From positions 227,268-291,267 of the forward strand of contig NZ_JAMXMC010000008.1 in assembly GCF_024055665.1 (NCBI RefSeq): DNA of 64,000 bases, read 5' to 3'. Both the position numbers and the translations under genes were made by a program. Of this stretch, positions 49,203 to 58,581 are shown in pieces; position 1 is the first letter of the stretch, and each line of letters opens with the position of its first letter. The notes under the pieces are model-generated. The model did not search any database and was not told where the DNA came from. It saw only the letters and a list, made by a program, of their open reading frames with translations. Source of the DNA: Ideonella oryzae. GTDB lineage: Bacteria > Pseudomonadota > Gammaproteobacteria > Burkholderiales > Burkholderiaceae_C.

Positions 49203-50951
49203 GTGAACGCGCCCACCCCCGCCACCCCCACCCTCTTCACCCGCGACGTGCCGCCCCGCGCCGCCTTTGCGCTGGAAGAAAGCGGTGTGCACCCGCTGCT
49301 GGCCCGCCTGTTCGCCGCCCGCGGCGTGCGCAGCCCCGAGGCCCTGGACGATGGCCTGCCCAAGCTGCTGCCGCCCGCCGCGCTCAAAGGCGCGCTTGAG
49401 GCGGCCCAGTTGCTGGCCGATGCCATCGACACCGGCCGGCGCCTGTGTGTCATTGCCGACTACGACTGCGACGGCGCCACCGCCTGCGCCACCGCGCTGC
49501 GCGGCCTGGCCATGCTGGGCGCCCGGCCCGACACCCTGCACTACGTGGTGCCCGACCGCGCCGTGCACGGCTACGGCCTGACGCCCACCATCGTGGACCT
49601 GGCCATCGCCCAGTGCCAGCCCGCGCTGCTGGTGACGGTGGACAACGGCATCGCCAGTCTGGCCGGCGTGGCCCATGCCCGCGCCCAGGGCCTGGATGTG
49701 CTGGTGACCGACCACCACCTGCCCGCCGTCATCGACGGCCAGGTGGAGCTGCCCGCGGCCAACGTCATCGTCAACCCCAACCAGCCGGGCTGCAGCTTCG
49801 AGAGCAAGTCGCTCGCCGGTGTGGGCGTGGTCTTCTACGTGCTGCTGGCCCTGCGGGCCGAGCTGCGCGCCCGCGGCCGCTTTGACGCCAACAACCAGCC
49901 CCGGCTGGACGCCCTGCTGGACCTGGTGGCCCTGGGCACCGTGGCCGACGTGGTCAAGCTCGACGACAACAACCGCCGCCTCGTCACCCAGGGCCTGAAG
50001 CGCGTGCGCAGCGGCCGCGTGCACCCCGGCGTGGCCGCGCTGTTCCAGGCCGCGGCCCGCCAGCCGGCCAAGGCCAGCGCCTTCGACTTCGGCTTTGCGC
50101 TGGGCCCGCGCATCAACGCCGCCGGCCGCCTGGCCGACATGACGCTGGGCATCGAGTGCCTGCTCACCGACGACCCCGCCCGCGCCACCGAACTGGCCGG
50201 CCAGCTGGACGCCATCAACCGCGAGCGCCGCGAGGTGGAAGGCGGCATGCGCGAACAGGCCGAGGCCCTGCTGGAACACCTGATGCCCGAAGGCACGCCG
50301 CCCGAGGCGGTGGTGCTCTTCGACCCCGAGTTCCACGAAGGCGTGGTGGGCATCGTGGCCGGCCGCACCAAGGACCGGCTGCACCGCCCCACCTTCGTCT
50401 TCGCCATCGGCGCGGACGGGCTGCTCAAGGGCTCGGGCCGCTCCATCCCGGGTTTTCATCTGCGCGACGCGCTGGACCTGGTCAGCAAGCGCCACCCCGG
50501 CGTGCTGATCCGCTTTGGCGGTCACGCCATGGCCGCCGGCTGCACCCTGGCCGAAGAGCACCTGGACACCTTCGAGCAGGCCCTGCAACAGGTGGCCCGC
50601 GAATGGCTGGCGCCCGAGGCCCTGCAGCGCCGCATCGCCACCGACGGCCCGCTGCCGGTGGAGTACTTCACCCCCGCCACCGCCGCGCAGCTGGAACAGG
50701 TGGTCTGGGGCCAGGGCTTCGAGGCCCCCGTCTTCTGCGACGTGGTGGATGTGGTGCAGCAGCGCCTGGTGGGCGAGAAGCACCTGAAGCTGCGCGTGCG
50801 CCACCAGGGCCAGCTGCGCGACGCCATCTGGTTCGGCCACGCCGAGCCGGTGAGCGAAAAGGTGCGCCTGGCCTACCGCATCAGCCTGGACGAATTCCAG
50901 GGTCAGCAGCGCGTGCAGATGGTGGTGGAAGCGGCGGTGGAGGCGGCCTGA
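49203..50951 (+). CDS. recJ: single-stranded-DNA-specific exonuclease RecJ
   Basis: A 5'-3' exonuclease for recombination and mismatch repair. The 582-residue DHH protein starts at a GTG at 49203; another GTG at 49194 overlaps the upstream stop and is also possible. Motifs are CVIADYDCDGATA, VTVDNGIAS, LVTDHHLPA (DHH), VALGTVADVVKL and the DHHA1 part IRFGGHAMAAGCT. A C-terminal OB-type region (LKLRVRHQGQLRDAIWFG) closes the protein. Confidence 0.96.
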   Translation: MNAPTPATPTLFTRDVPPRAAFALEESGVHPLLARLFAARGVRSPEALDDGLPKLLPPAALKGALEAAQLLADAIDTGRRLCVIADYDCDGATACATALRGLAMLGARPDTLHYVVPDRAVHGYGLTPTIVDLAIAQCQPALLVTVDNGIASLAGVAHARAQGLDVLVTDHHLPAVIDGQVELPAANVIVNPNQPGCSFESKSLAGVGVVFYVLLALRAELRARGRFDANNQPRLDALLDLVALGTVADVVKLDDNNRRLVTQGLKRVRSGRVHPGVAALFQAAARQPAKASAFDFGFALGPRINAAGRLADMTLGIECLLTDDPARATELAGQLDAINRERREVEGGMREQAEALLEHLMPEGTPPEAVVLFDPEFHEGVVGIVAGRTKDRLHRPTFVFAIGADGLLKGSGRSIPGFHLRDALDLVSKRHPGVLIRFGGHAMAAGCTLAEEHLDTFEQALQQVAREWLAPEALQRRIATDGPLPVEYFTPATAAQLEQVVWGQGFEAPVFCDVVDVVQQRLVGEKHLKLRVRHQGQLRDAIWFGHAEPVSEKVRLAYRISLDEFQGQQRVQMVVEAAVEAA

Positions 50952-51406
50952 TGGCACCGCGGGTTCTTCGCCATGCCTTGGCGCGGCCCCTGGCGCAGGC
51001 CGTCCTGGCCGCCGGGGTCGGCCTCACCGGAATGTCGGCCCGGGCCGCCGAGCCCCTGCAGTTCCCGCAGGACACGCCGGTGGCCGTGCAGGTCAGCCTG
51101 TGGAAGCCCGGCATGCGCAGCGGCCTGACCCAGCCCGTGTTCCACAACTTCATGGCCCAGGTGCAGTTTTCCGGCGAGCCCGCCGTCATCACCTGCGCCC
51201 TGCGCCTGCCCGACATCGAAGGCGAGATCGCCCCTGGCCAGAGCGCCGAGATCGCCCTGCGCTGCACCCAGCCCTTCCGCGTGGCCCCCGGCCAGCCGGA
51301 CTTCAAGCTCTACGCCCAGGGCCGCCCCATCGGCCAGGGGCGGCTGCAGGCCATGCCGCTGCAGCAGGTGATGAACGCGGCATCGGCCGCGGCCAGCCAG
51401 CCCTGA
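50951..51406 (+). CDS. small exported protein of unknown function
   Basis: A 151-residue protein whose ATG overlaps the recJ stop by one base. A signal sequence (LAQAVLAAGVGLTGMSARAAE) is followed by a beta-rich mature part with FHNFMAQVQFSGEPAVITCALRLPD and RCTQPFRVAPGQPDFKLYAQG; two cysteines may form a disulfide. I recognise no family. It is followed directly by an IS110 element, so downstream genes of the operon may have been displaced. Confidence 0.65.
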   Translation: MAPRVLRHALARPLAQAVLAAGVGLTGMSARAAEPLQFPQDTPVAVQVSLWKPGMRSGLTQPVFHNFMAQVQFSGEPAVITCALRLPDIEGEIAPGQSAEIALRCTQPFRVAPGQPDFKLYAQGRPIGQGRLQAMPLQQVMNAASAAASQP

Positions 51407-52838
<1,432 letters not shown>

Positions 52839-53534
52839 ATGAAATCAATATCCAATTGGATCATTCTGGCTTTAATTCCAATTCAGGTCTCTGCATCAGA
52901 CATTGACAAACAACGCTCCTCGCCAGAGGGGCGGTCGAGCGGAAGCGAAATTGACAATTCTCTGGGACTTTTAATCGACCAGCAGGAAGTTGTTTTGCAT
53001 CAAGATTTTAGATTCAATGACCGCCGAGACGAATATCAGTGCCAGGGAGCAATGGGACGTACGGCAACAAGAATTAATGATTGGACCCCACCCATCAGAA
53101 TAAATACAGACGGGGGATGGGGAGGATGCACGCTAGCCTGGGCGATAACCGATCCAAAAAATACGCTCAAGGACTTGAAGATAAAAATCGGTTATTCATA
53201 CGGAAATGGGCAAGCAACTGGCGAGTGCGGGACGCCCTCCGAGAGCAATATAGAAATAACAAAAATTCAGCCCTCTTGGATGCCAAAACTCCAAATAGAC
53301 ACCGACGACAGACCAAGTTGGTGTAATTTGAGGTTTGAAATCGAAGGGAGAAATGACATCGAACTAAACGTCAAGTTTTTTGCCGATGACTCAGGCGTAG
53401 ATCAATGCAAGAACAGGCTCCCGGCTGATAAGTGGCACACAGTGAAGGCCGGTCAACCCCTGACTATTGGTCTAGATACCGATGGTCGATATGGTGGGTG
53501 CCAGTTATCGCTGAGAATAAGCAAGAAGACTTAA
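52839..53534 (+). CDS. secreted cysteine-repeat protein of unknown function
   Basis: A 231-residue exported protein with a signal peptide (MKSISNWIILALIPIQVSAS) and AT-rich coding sequence unlike the core genes. Three repeats of about 60 residues are visible. Each has a leading cysteine (C68, C130, C190), then 28-31 residues later a block of the form (I/L)-x-TD-x5-C-x-L: INTDGGWGGCTL, IDTDDRPSWCNL and LDTDGRYGGCQL, ending in C97, C162 and C221. The paired cysteines suggest one disulfide per beta-rich unit. I recognise no named family. It lies between mobile elements and was probably acquired with them. Confidence 0.7.
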   Translation: MKSISNWIILALIPIQVSASDIDKQRSSPEGRSSGSEIDNSLGLLIDQQEVVLHQDFRFNDRRDEYQCQGAMGRTATRINDWTPPIRINTDGGWGGCTLAWAITDPKNTLKDLKIKIGYSYGNGQATGECGTPSESNIEITKIQPSWMPKLQIDTDDRPSWCNLRFEIEGRNDIELNVKFFADDSGVDQCKNRLPADKWHTVKAGQPLTIGLDTDGRYGGCQLSLRISKKT

Positions 53535-53609
53535 TCTTCATCACGCACACATCCCGCCCCGATAGGCCAGCAAGCCAAGCGTATCGGTGGGTGCTCTCAA
53601 GTCTGAAGT

Positions 53610-53675
53610 GCAACGCCTTGCCGTAAGGTTTCAGGATAGAGACGAGATATAGGCAACCACAAACCAAGGCGTTGC
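53610..53675. repeat. 11-bp inverted repeat between two accessory genes
   Basis: GCAACGCCTTG at 53610-53620 and its exact complement CAAGGCGTTGC at 53665-53675 enclose 44 bases. It could be a weak transcription terminator for the three-repeat gene or the relic ends of a small mobile element. No T-run follows. Confidence 0.45.
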
Positions 53676-53753
53676 GCGAAGCGGACTAGATCGCCAGAAG
53701 CCACCCATTCACTTTTCGCCGACCCATAATCAGCCATCATCAAAATATATTCA

Positions 53754-54059
53754 ATGACAGCCAATTTTTACGTCAGCAGCGTGAGCTACAACAGCGATAA
53801 CACGCACATCCAGAATCTCATGGTTCACAATGTGGATGTCAATGGCAAATTCAATTCGAATAACCCAATAAAAATGAGTCGCCATCAAGTGGTGGACAAA
53901 ATAAAGGCGGGCAGCAAATTCACAACCATCATCCAGAAGATCGATAAAACTTGGATTCTGGGAGCAGAGATTGAAATAATATCCGTTGAAACAGAATACC
54001 TGAAAACAAAAAGCGACACGTTAACGCGAGACAATTTGGAGAACTTGCCAACCTTCTAG
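53754..54059 (+). CDS. DUF3892 domain protein
   Basis: A 101-residue cytoplasmic protein of unknown role. The pattern NFYVSSVSYNSDNTHIQNLMVHNVD, SRHQVVDKIKAGSKFTTI and the ending SDTLTRDNLENLPTF match DUF3892, a small beta-rich domain often found near accessory genes. The gene is AT-rich, ends 11 bases before the inverted repeat of the IS1111-type element, and appears complete. Confidence 0.8.
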   Translation: MTANFYVSSVSYNSDNTHIQNLMVHNVDVNGKFNSNNPIKMSRHQVVDKIKAGSKFTTIIQKIDKTWILGAEIEIISVETEYLKTKSDTLTRDNLENLPTF

Positions 54060-54070
54060 GGAAGGTCTTA

Positions 54071-54328
54071 TATGGGCGCCTCCCGGATCGCAAGTGACGG
54101 CTGCGTGTGACGAAGCAGGAGGCAGGGCTGCAGTCTTATATCCGGCCTGTCGTGCAGGCGGCGAAGCCTGCTGGCCCTGATGGCATTCGCCGACGAGGTT
54201 CCCATCTGCAAATCGAGCTCGAAGCTCCACTTCCCTATCGGAGGTTCCCCGTCCCGGTCCGACCTGTCTGGCCCATCACACGGTTGGTCGCTTGCTCTCC
54301 TAAAACAGTTGATTCGGTAAGTGCTCGT
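54071..54328 (-). other. 3' non-coding end of the IS1111-type element (candidate guide RNA)
   Basis: This 258-base segment downstream of the transposase stop has no gene on either strand. In IS1111-type elements a structured guide RNA (bridge or seek RNA) is known to be made from the end downstream of the transposase, and this is the longer of the two non-coding ends here (the other is about 125 bases). The secondary structure was not computed. Confidence 0.4.
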
Positions 54329-54808
54329 TCAGGCTGCCTGCCAGGCTTCCGCGCGCCACTCCTGGCCTCGCGCAAGCACCGCCCATATCGTCCTTGCGAG
54401 CTTGTTCGCGACGGCGGCCACCACGACACTGTACGGTCGACGCTTGAGCAGTTCACTGAGCCACGGCCAGCTTGTCGAGCGATCTGATCGCACGATGGAT
54501 CGCGCACCGTGCATCAACAACGTGCGCAGATACGCGTCCCCGCGCTTGCTGATGCTCAGCTGTCGGACTCGACCTCCGGTACCCGTTTGCCGCGGTACCA
54601 GGCCGATCCATGCAGCGAACTCGCGAGCATTCCCGAAGGCCGTCGGCGTTCCCATGGCGGAGACCACCGCAGTCGCTGTCATGAGCCCGACGCCTGGGAT
54701 CTCCGCCAGCGTCTTGCAGGCCGCCGATTTGCGCATGTGCTCAGCAAGGCGTCGCTCGATCGTGGCGATGTCGCGGTCGAGGTCATTGACCCTTCGTACC
54801 TGCTCATT
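54329..54808 (-). pseudogene. C-terminal half of IS1111-type transposase
   Basis: It encodes the Transposase_20 half: NEQVRRVNDLDRDIATIE, helix-hairpin-helix-like EIPGVGLMTATAVVSAMG, and the serine-containing RVRQLSISKRGDAYLR, ending at 54329. It is separated from its N-terminal half (56070-56609) by the IS407-type insertion. Removing the insertion and one GATG copy restores a single 339-residue frame reading ECI-NEQ across the joint, so the interruption is the only visible lesion. Confidence 0.9.
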
Positions 54809-54812
54809 GATG
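54809..54812. repeat. left copy of the 4-bp target-site duplication (GATG)
   Basis: GATG directly flanks the left terminal repeat of the IS407-type element; the matching copy is at 56070-56073. A 4-bp duplication is characteristic of the IS407 subgroup of IS3. Confidence 0.85.
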
Positions 54813-54867
54813 TGACCTGCCCCCTTCAGCCGTACCAGTGATTCGGTTGGGGTCCTGGGGTTGAAGG

Positions 54868-55745
54868 TTAATGGATCTGGGCAGGGATCTCGTGACGAGC
54901 GGCGTCGCCTGCCTGCTGACGCAGTTGCTCGGCATACCTGGCCGGCGGTACGCGGCCAATGCTGCTGTGAGGCCGAACCTCGTTGTAGTCCCGACGCCAG
55001 GCGCCAATCTCGGTGCGTGCCTGGCGCAGGCTCTGGAACCAGTGCTCGTTGAGGCACTCGTCACGGAACTTGCCGTTGAAGCTCTCGATGTAGCCGTTCT
55101 GCATGGGCCGGCCTGGCTCGATTAGGATGTGCCGGATGTGGTGTTCCTGCGTCCAGGCGATGAAGGCCCGGCTGGTGAACTCCGGGCCGTTGTCGGTTCT
55201 GACCGCAGCCGGATAGCCCCTGAAGCGCGCCGCCTGATCCAGCAGCCGGGTGACGTACAGACCGCTGATGCTGTAGTCCACGGCAATCTCCACGCATTCG
55301 TGGCTGAAGTCATCGGCCACGGTCAGACACTTGATGCGCCGTCCGTTGGCCAGGCTGTCGCTGACGAAGTCCATGCTCCACACCTCGTTGATGCGTTGGG
55401 CGATGTTCAGGGGCGTGCGCTCCATCACCGGGCGCTTGGCCTTCTTGCGCTTGCGAACCGCCAGATTGGCCGCGCTGTAGAGCCGGTACACCCGCTTGTG
55501 ATTGACGCCAGGGAAGTCGTTGCGCAGCAGGTCGTGCACGCGCCGGTAGCCGAAGCGCCGACGCACATGCGCGATCTCGACGATCTTGTCCTTCAGGGCC
55601 TGGGTCTGTGCACTGGGCACCGGTGGGTGCCGGTAGCTGTCTCGGCTTAGCCCCACAAGCCTGCACGCGCGACGCTCGGACAGTTGGTGCTCCTGCACCA
55701 GCTGTGTGATCAGCTCGCGCCGGGCCTGTGGGGCTACCTTTTTAC
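54868..55745 (-). CDS. IS407-type transposase, orfB (DDE integrase part)
   Basis: It is read as the second part of an orfA-orfB fusion made by -1 frameshifting on the run of five A residues (55739-55743 on the complement). The product has the HTH_21-like HQLSERRACRLVGLSRDSYR, and the rve integrase core with WSMDFVSDSL, RTDNGPEFTSRA and YIESFNGKFRDECLNEHWF, providing the D, D and E residues. It ends 54868 and lacks a clear independent start, consistent with frameshift expression. Confidence 0.9.
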
Positions 55746-56000
55746 CCCGAGCACGCTCTTGAGCGCATGCAGGTCCAGGTGCGCCTCGGCCAGCAGGTGC
55801 TTGAGCTTGGCGTTCTCCGCCTCCAGCTCGCGCAGCCGCCTGGCCTCTGACACATCCATGCCGCCGAACTTGGCGCGCCACTTGTAGAACGTGGCGTCGG
55901 AGAAGCCGCCCTTGCGGCAAATCTCCGCCACCGCCATGCCGGCCTCAGCCTGCTTGAGGAACCCGATGATCTGTTCCTCTGTGAACTTGCTCTTCCTCAT
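55734..56000 (-). CDS. IS407-type orfA (DNA-binding part)
   Basis: An 88-residue protein starting MRKSKFTEEQIIGFLKQAEAG, with the HTH_8 fold CRKGGFSDATFYKWRAKFGG and a leucine-heptad coiled coil (LRELEAENAKLKHLLAEAHLDLHALK). The length is typical of the IS407 subgroup. Its stop overlaps the shift site that leads into orfB. Confidence 0.93.
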   Translation of the reverse strand: MRKSKFTEEQIIGFLKQAEAGMAVAEICRKGGFSDATFYKWRAKFGGMDVSEARRLRELEAENAKLKHLLAEAHLDLHALKSVLGVKR

Positions 56001-56069
56001 GTCCGCGATTCTCCTGAATGGCGGACCCCTTGCTACTTCACATTGGTACGGCCTGGGGGGTGCAGGTCA

Positions 56070-56073
56070 GATG
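56070..56073. repeat. right copy of the 4-bp target-site duplication (GATG)
   Basis: This matches the copy at 54809-54812 and fixes the right boundary of the IS407-type element at 56069. Confidence 0.85.
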
Positions 56074-56609
56074 CACTCGATGAACATCGCCGGCAGCTTG
56101 GTCTTCGCCGCCTCGATTGCGTCGGGCAGTTCCTTCAGCAGTGCACGATGTCCTTCGGACATCACGATGCCGAACTCGTACATCAGCCCGCGGATCTCGT
56201 TGGTCTGCATGATGCGCATCTTCATGAGCTGGGTACGCAGCCGGTGCAGCGCGAGTACGACCTGCTGTGCCTCAGTCTTGACTGGTACGAATCGAATCCC
56301 AGGCTGCTGACCTGCCGTCCAGATCGCCTGGGCGTCGGCAGCGTCAGTCTTGTTTCTTTGGACGAAGGGACGAACCATCTTTGCAGGCAGCAGGCGAACC
56401 TCGTGACCGAGCTTGATCAATTGCCTGCCCCATTCGTGCGCACCGCCGCAGGCCTCCATCAAGACGAGCGACGGCACCCGATTGGCGAACCACTGAATCA
56501 CCTGAGCACGCTTCAATTTCAGCCGCTCGATGCTGCCCGTTTCGGCATCGACCCAGTGAAGTTGGAACACCTTCTTGGCGATGTCGATCGCGACGACGTT
56601 AAGCTCCAT
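56070..56609 (-). pseudogene. N-terminal half of IS1111-type transposase
   Basis: It encodes the DEDD catalytic domain (180 residues): VVAIDIAKKVFQLHWVD with the first aspartate, VLMEACGGAHEW with the glutamate and NKTDAADAQAIW with the paired aspartates. The frame is cut at 56070 by the IS407-type element. The start ATG at 56609 lies a few bases after GGAGGA, which is buried in a hairpin. Confidence 0.9.
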
Positions 56610-56610
56610 G

Positions 56611-56682
56611 ATGGATCCTCCGGTTCAGTGGTTGAGTCGCATCTCCACTCTGGCACATTGATGCCGTCGCCGGAGGATCCAT
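56611..56682 (-). promoter_or_regulatory. ribosome-site-sequestering hairpin upstream of the IS1111-type transposase
   Basis: A perfect 13-bp inverted repeat (ATGGATCCTCCGG at 56611-56623 and its complement at 56670-56682) encloses 46 bases. On the minus strand the second arm is CCGGAGGATCCAT, which contains the Shine-Dalgarno sequence GGAGGA for the ATG at 56609. Folding would hide the ribosome site, a known way for insertion sequences to limit transposase made from readthrough transcripts. Confidence 0.6.
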
Positions 56683-56888
56683 CTGTTGCCGGGATCGTTG
56701 AGCGCCGACTGGGTGCCGGAGGGAGGCGCCCATACCATCTGCAAAACCCCGTTCCCGAGCCCTGTGGCCGGATGAATCGGGGGTGAGATTTCGCGATGCG
56801 CAAGGCTTGCCCGATTTCTCGCTCGGAAGGCCCGTTTGGCCGGCCGATTGGGTCTGTGCGGCAGCCCTTTTTCGCATTTCGGCCGCAC

Positions 56889-57283
56889 TCATGCCTGCAC
56901 CGCCAGCAACTGCCGGCGCGCCATCCACACATTGCCCAGCGCAAGCATCACCTGCAGCCGCGCCGTGTTCTTAGTCAGCCCGCGGTAGTGCACTCCCGGT
57001 CCGGCGGGCGTTCTTGCAGTTCTTCTTCCATGGACGGATCGCTCAGGCTCCACCACAGCTGCAGGCAGTGGATGCACAGCATCGTCTCCACGGCAGAGGG
57101 CGGGCGTCCGCCCAGCGCCTGGTGCGTGCCGCGAGCATGCGGCTGGATCAACCCCACCTGCGCCGCCCACAGCACTACCCGGTTTATCTCTTCCAGGAAG
57201 ATCTCCTTGCACTTCTTCTTCGCCCGCTTTGGGAAGGAGAAGCCCCCTGCTCCGCGGAACTTCATGGTCTTCGAATGGGCCAT
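56889..57283 (-). pseudogene. IS5-family transposase with internal deletion
   Basis: The N-terminal part (57283 to about 57000) has GGRPPSAVETMLCIHCLQLWWSLSDPSMEEEL, the conserved DUF772 start of IS5 transposases. It then runs straight into the last 30 codons of the family (HYRGLTKNTARLQVMLALGNVWMARR) in a different frame, ending at 56889. The DDE catalytic core of about 200 residues is gone. Degenerate residues in the N-part indicate an old remnant. Confidence 0.82.
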
Positions 57284-57397
57284 GTACCTGGGTGGCCTGC
57301 CCTGGTTGATGTTGCCGGCCGTGCTGGTGCAGACGCCGCAGACGACGGCGCTGCAGGCGCTGGCCTGGCCCCACTTGCCCGCGCCAGCGCCCTGCCC

Positions 57398-58453
57398 TCA
57401 GCGCCGCTCGGCATCCCCCCGCGGCACCAGCCGCCGCAGCGCCATCCAGGCGATGACGGCGGTCAACAGCACGATGAAGCCCAGCATCAGCCAGAAGCCC
57501 TCCTTGCTTTCGCTCAGGGGGATGCCGCCCACGTTCATGCCGAACAGGCCGGAGATGAGGTTGATGGGCAGGGCCAGCACGGTCACCATGGTCAGCATGA
57601 ACAGGGTGCGGTTGTTCTCTTCGGCCACCCGGGCGCCCACTTCGTCCTGCATGGCCTTGATGCGTTCCTGCAGGGCGGCGATGTCGCGCAGCACCAGCGC
57701 AAACTCTTCGCTGGCGCGGTGCAGCTGGGCGCGGTCCTGGGCCTGCACCCAGCCGGGCGGGCTGGCCAGGGTGCGCATCAGCGCGCTGGGCTCGGGCGCC
57801 AGCAGGCGCTGCAGGCGCACGGCCAGGCGGCGCAGCCGCGCCAGTTCGGCAGTGTGGCGCTGGTGGTGCCCGGCCAGCAGCTCGTCCTCGATGTCCTCCA
57901 GCCGGTCGGCCACACGGCGGGCGATGCGCTGCAACTCGTCGGCCTGGAAGCGCAGCAGCTGGTCCAGGATGTCCACGCTGGACGCCAGCTGCTCCTCGCC
58001 GCGCTTGACCACCATGCGCAGGTGGTCCACCGAGCGCAGCGGGTGCCAGCGCGCCGTGATGACCCGCCCCGGGCTCACGCTGACCCACAGTGTGGCCACG
58101 TCGCTGGCGTCGAAGTTGAAGTCGTAGGCCACGTCGTTGACCACGGCGAACAGGGTGTCGCCATCGCGCTCGATGCGGGTGGAGCGCGAGCCTTCGTGCA
58201 GGGCTTCGAAGAAGGCTTCGCTCAGGCCGCCATGTTCCTGCAGCCAGCGCAGGCCGGCCACGTGGTTGAGGTTGAAGTGCAGCCAGCAGAAGCCGTCGGT
58301 GCCTGCGGCGTCGGCGGCATCCACTGCGGCCAGGGTGTCCAGCGCGCACGGGGCCTGCCCGGTGATGAACTGGTAGCCGCAGATCAGCCCCTGGCTTTCT
58401 TCGCCGGTGACCAGGTAGGGCACGGGCGGCTGCATGGGGGCGTCGTTGGGCAT
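57398..58453 (-). CDS. zntB: CorA-family metal transporter, ZntB-like
   Basis: A 351-residue inner-membrane metal channel. The long cytoplasmic domain has WLHFNLNHVAGLRWL and a stalk of helices (ELQRIARRVADRLEDIEDELLAGH). Two C-terminal transmembrane helices flank the pore motif GMNVGGIP, which is the ZntB variant of CorA GMN. The ATG at 58453 (MPNDAPMQPPVPYLV) is chosen; an upstream extension is open to 58534. Zinc export or uptake is inferred from the family. Confidence 0.92.
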   Translation of the reverse strand: MPNDAPMQPPVPYLVTGEESQGLICGYQFITGQAPCALDTLAAVDAADAAGTDGFCWLHFNLNHVAGLRWLQEHGGLSEAFFEALHEGSRSTRIERDGDTLFAVVNDVAYDFNFDASDVATLWVSVSPGRVITARWHPLRSVDHLRMVVKRGEEQLASSVDILDQLLRFQADELQRIARRVADRLEDIEDELLAGHHQRHTAELARLRRLAVRLQRLLAPEPSALMRTLASPPGWVQAQDRAQLHRASEEFALVLRDIAALQERIKAMQDEVGARVAEENNRTLFMLTMVTVLALPINLISGLFGMNVGGIPLSESKEGFWLMLGFIVLLTAVIAWMALRRLVPRGDAERR

Positions 58454-58581
58454 GGGCAAGGGGCTCCGGAGTGGGCAAACAGGCCCTCGCATGCTAGCGG
58501 CCAGCCCGTCCAGAAGATGACACGACGGTGTCATGCGGGGCTGTCACACTATTGCAGTCTGCGACTGCACCGAAGCACCCC

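Larger units (their letters stand above)
54813..56069 (-). mobile_element. IS3-family element, IS407 subgroup
   Basis: The 1,257-base element starts with TGACCTGCCCCC at 54813 and ends with the related inverted repeat (complement TGACCTGCACCC) at 56069; the arms also share GCCGTACCA. It carries two overlapping frames, orfA and orfB, and is flanked by GATG on both sides. All parts look intact, so this is the youngest insertion in the nest. Confidence 0.92.
54071..56734 (-). mobile_element. IS110-family element of the IS1111 type, split by an IS407-type insertion
   Basis: A perfect 14-bp inverted repeat (TATGGGCGCCTCCC at 54071-54084 and its complement at 56721-56734) bounds the element. Without the inner insertion it is 1,403 bases, in the normal range for the family. 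Short subterminal repeats are the mark of the IS1111 subgroup. The transposase runs on the minus strand from 56609. True ends may lie a few bases outside the repeats. Confidence 0.8.

Noticed and set aside
54107..54487. 126-codon plus-strand frame overlapping the end of the IS1111-type transposase
   Set aside because: It lies in the element end and antisense to the transposase; arginine/proline-rich shadow with no homology pattern.
57284..57397. Short hydrophobic plus-strand frame (MYLGGLPWLMLPAVLV) between the IS5 remnant and zntB
   Set aside because: No ribosome site, no stop before running into the zntB antisense region, and no family resemblance.
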